From Cladocopium goreaui (lineage: Eukaryota; Sar; Dinophyceae; Suessiales; Symbiodiniaceae): DNA of 64,000 bases. The stretch covers positions 26,001 to 90,000 of the forward strand of contig CAMXCT020001642.1 of assembly GCA_947184155.2 (NCBI GenBank), written 5' to 3'. Within the stretch, counting starts at the first letter, position 1; the number at the start of each line of letters is the position of its first letter. The notes beneath the pieces are model-generated. The model had not been told where the DNA came from, did not search any database, and saw nothing but the letters and a program-made list of their open reading frames with translations. Positions 63,144 to 64,000 of the stretch are shown here, in pieces. Made by a program: the position numbers and the translations under genes.

Positions 63144-63832
63144 GAGCTGCCGTAGATAGGTCCGGTGCGCCTCCTGTATGAAATGGCAACGTCACGCCAT
63201 TGCAGCATCACATGCCGTGTTCCTTCGGAAAGGAGCTGCATACCATTTCAGTCCAATCAAAAAAGATCTGACCGTGTGGGCTTGCAAATTTGAGTACCTG
63301 TTTTTTGTATAGTTGCCAACATGTGCAATCACAATCTATCGCTGCCACGCGATCCGCAGGATCATTGCATGGTTGCAGCGACTCGATCTGATTTTTATAC
63401 CATGTCAAACCTGGCTGATCTTAATAACCCCTTGCCACGATCATTCAATCATTTCACCGCATTACCTTGAACTTGCGAGAGCAACCTCTCTGCAAGAGAT
63501 GACTGCGAGCATGGCTCTGCAATCACGATCGCTGCATGCGGCAGGTGTGCATGGCATCAAGCCACATGCAGGCCGTTGTATGGGTGAAGCCTGATTTTTA
63601 TATGTTGCAGCAGACACACTCAGGCGATGAAAACTTGATGCATTCGACATGTTTGCACGTGGGCTGCATGAATGATGATTTTGACAGCAGATTTTTTTGT
63701 CTCGGCATAGCAAATCCCTGCAGGGTCAATTGTATAAACGATGCACTTGTCCAAACATCTATGTTAGTTTCAAATACCTGCAGCATTCAGGCCCAATCTC
63801 ACTTCAAACATTTAAACCTGCGGTGATCGACC
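63144..63832. other. spacer
   Basis: No exon with splice support seen; several TGCAAGAG/CTCTGCA words resemble those in the 51-56 kb spacers. Confidence 0.45.
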
Positions 63833-64000
63833 ATGGCAAAAGGACAGTTGCTGGTTCGCCCGTTGGCCTTCTTAAATAAGCTCTTGCGGAAACCTACCCA
63901 ATCCGAGAAGAAACGCTGGCTCCCTCACAAACCCTGCTACTGGGGAAAAAATGTCCGCAGAAAATTTGGAGAAAAGCTGGTGCAGCTCGAATGCATTATT
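63833..64000 (+). CDS. ORF cut by the window end, basic protein
   Basis: ATG at 63833 opens a frame that stays open for 56 codons to the end of the window: MAKGQLLVRPLAFLNKLLRK, then PTQSEKKRWLPHKPCYWGKN and VRRKFGEKLVQLECI. Strongly basic. No upstream acceptor is obvious, so it may be a first exon with a long leader. No family recognised. Confidence 0.45.
   Translation, partial: MAKGQLLVRPLAFLNKLLRKPTQSEKKRWLPHKPCYWGKNVRRKFGEKLVQLECII

Noticed and set aside
1-64000. CRISPR array, bacterial operon, rRNA genes
   Set aside because: The tandem repeats lack unique spacers of constant size, no ribosome-binding-site/operon pattern is present, and no conserved rRNA segments were recognised.

Overview
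This window looks like nuclear DNA of a dinoflagellate, most likely a member of the Symbiodiniaceae. Four things point there. Genes are cut into short exons whose introns begin with GT, GC or GA. Polypyrimidine-AG sites sit just upstream of start codons, as expected for spliced-leader trans-splicing. Simple repeats and small inverted-repeat elements are extremely dense. There are also decayed Ty1/copia remains and GC-rich satellites whose translations resemble predicted dinoflagellate proteins I have seen before. No rRNA, CRISPR array or bacterial-type operon is visible. All gene models are read by eye from reading frame, splice signals and phase; no transcript or database evidence was available.

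Layout. Bases 1-29 kb are an intron-rich, AT-rich stretch. Short plus-strand exon candidates (e.g. 358-501, 10561-10671, 13232-13346, 16480-16668, 20482-21932, 24946-25198, 26929-27117, 28605-28714) are scattered among satellites and at least six families of small inverted-repeat elements (called A to F here). Bases 28.7-35.3 kb are mostly satellites: a 204/210-bp unit, a TACAAGTAC array, ACC-rich DNA, and AAGATCTCT and CATACATG repeats. They also hold a minus-strand exon (33327-33641) and a plus-strand Thr-rich ORF. Bases 35.3-40.1 kb hold a broken copia-type element on the minus strand: reverse transcriptase, RNase H, an extra decayed ORF of about 380 codons, a polypurine tract and a 3' LTR. 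A 1.3-kb inverted-repeat element is inserted in it.

Bases 41-64 kb are the gene-rich part, with every gene on the plus strand. Gene 1 (41214-43679) has four exons and uses a GA, a GC and a GT donor. Gene 2 (44088-45031) encodes a protein with a basic-acidic tail. Gene 3 (48935-49786, possibly continuing to 50153) encodes an acidic protein with a Gly/Trp/Lys-rich end. Gene 4 (53503-55322) has two exons. Gene 5 (56556-58978) has four exons and encodes a 656-residue protein that I tentatively read as a DDE/Tnp2-like transposase. A Cys-rich exon (59353-59553) runs into a TTTCGGG array. Gene 6 (61663-63143) carries a one-base frameshift. A last ORF (63833 onward) is cut by the window end. Between them lie imperfect kilobase-scale duplications, a near-perfect 249-bp tandem duplication, a cluster of perfect palindromes, and a telomere-like TTTCGGG / TTAGA repeat block.

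How the parts may relate. The co-oriented 41-64 kb genes could be a normal dinoflagellate unidirectional gene cluster. They could also be cargo of a large transposon driven by gene 5; that second reading is speculative. The copia element is dead: it has frameshifts and stop codons, and several of the stops fit TGG to TAG changes.
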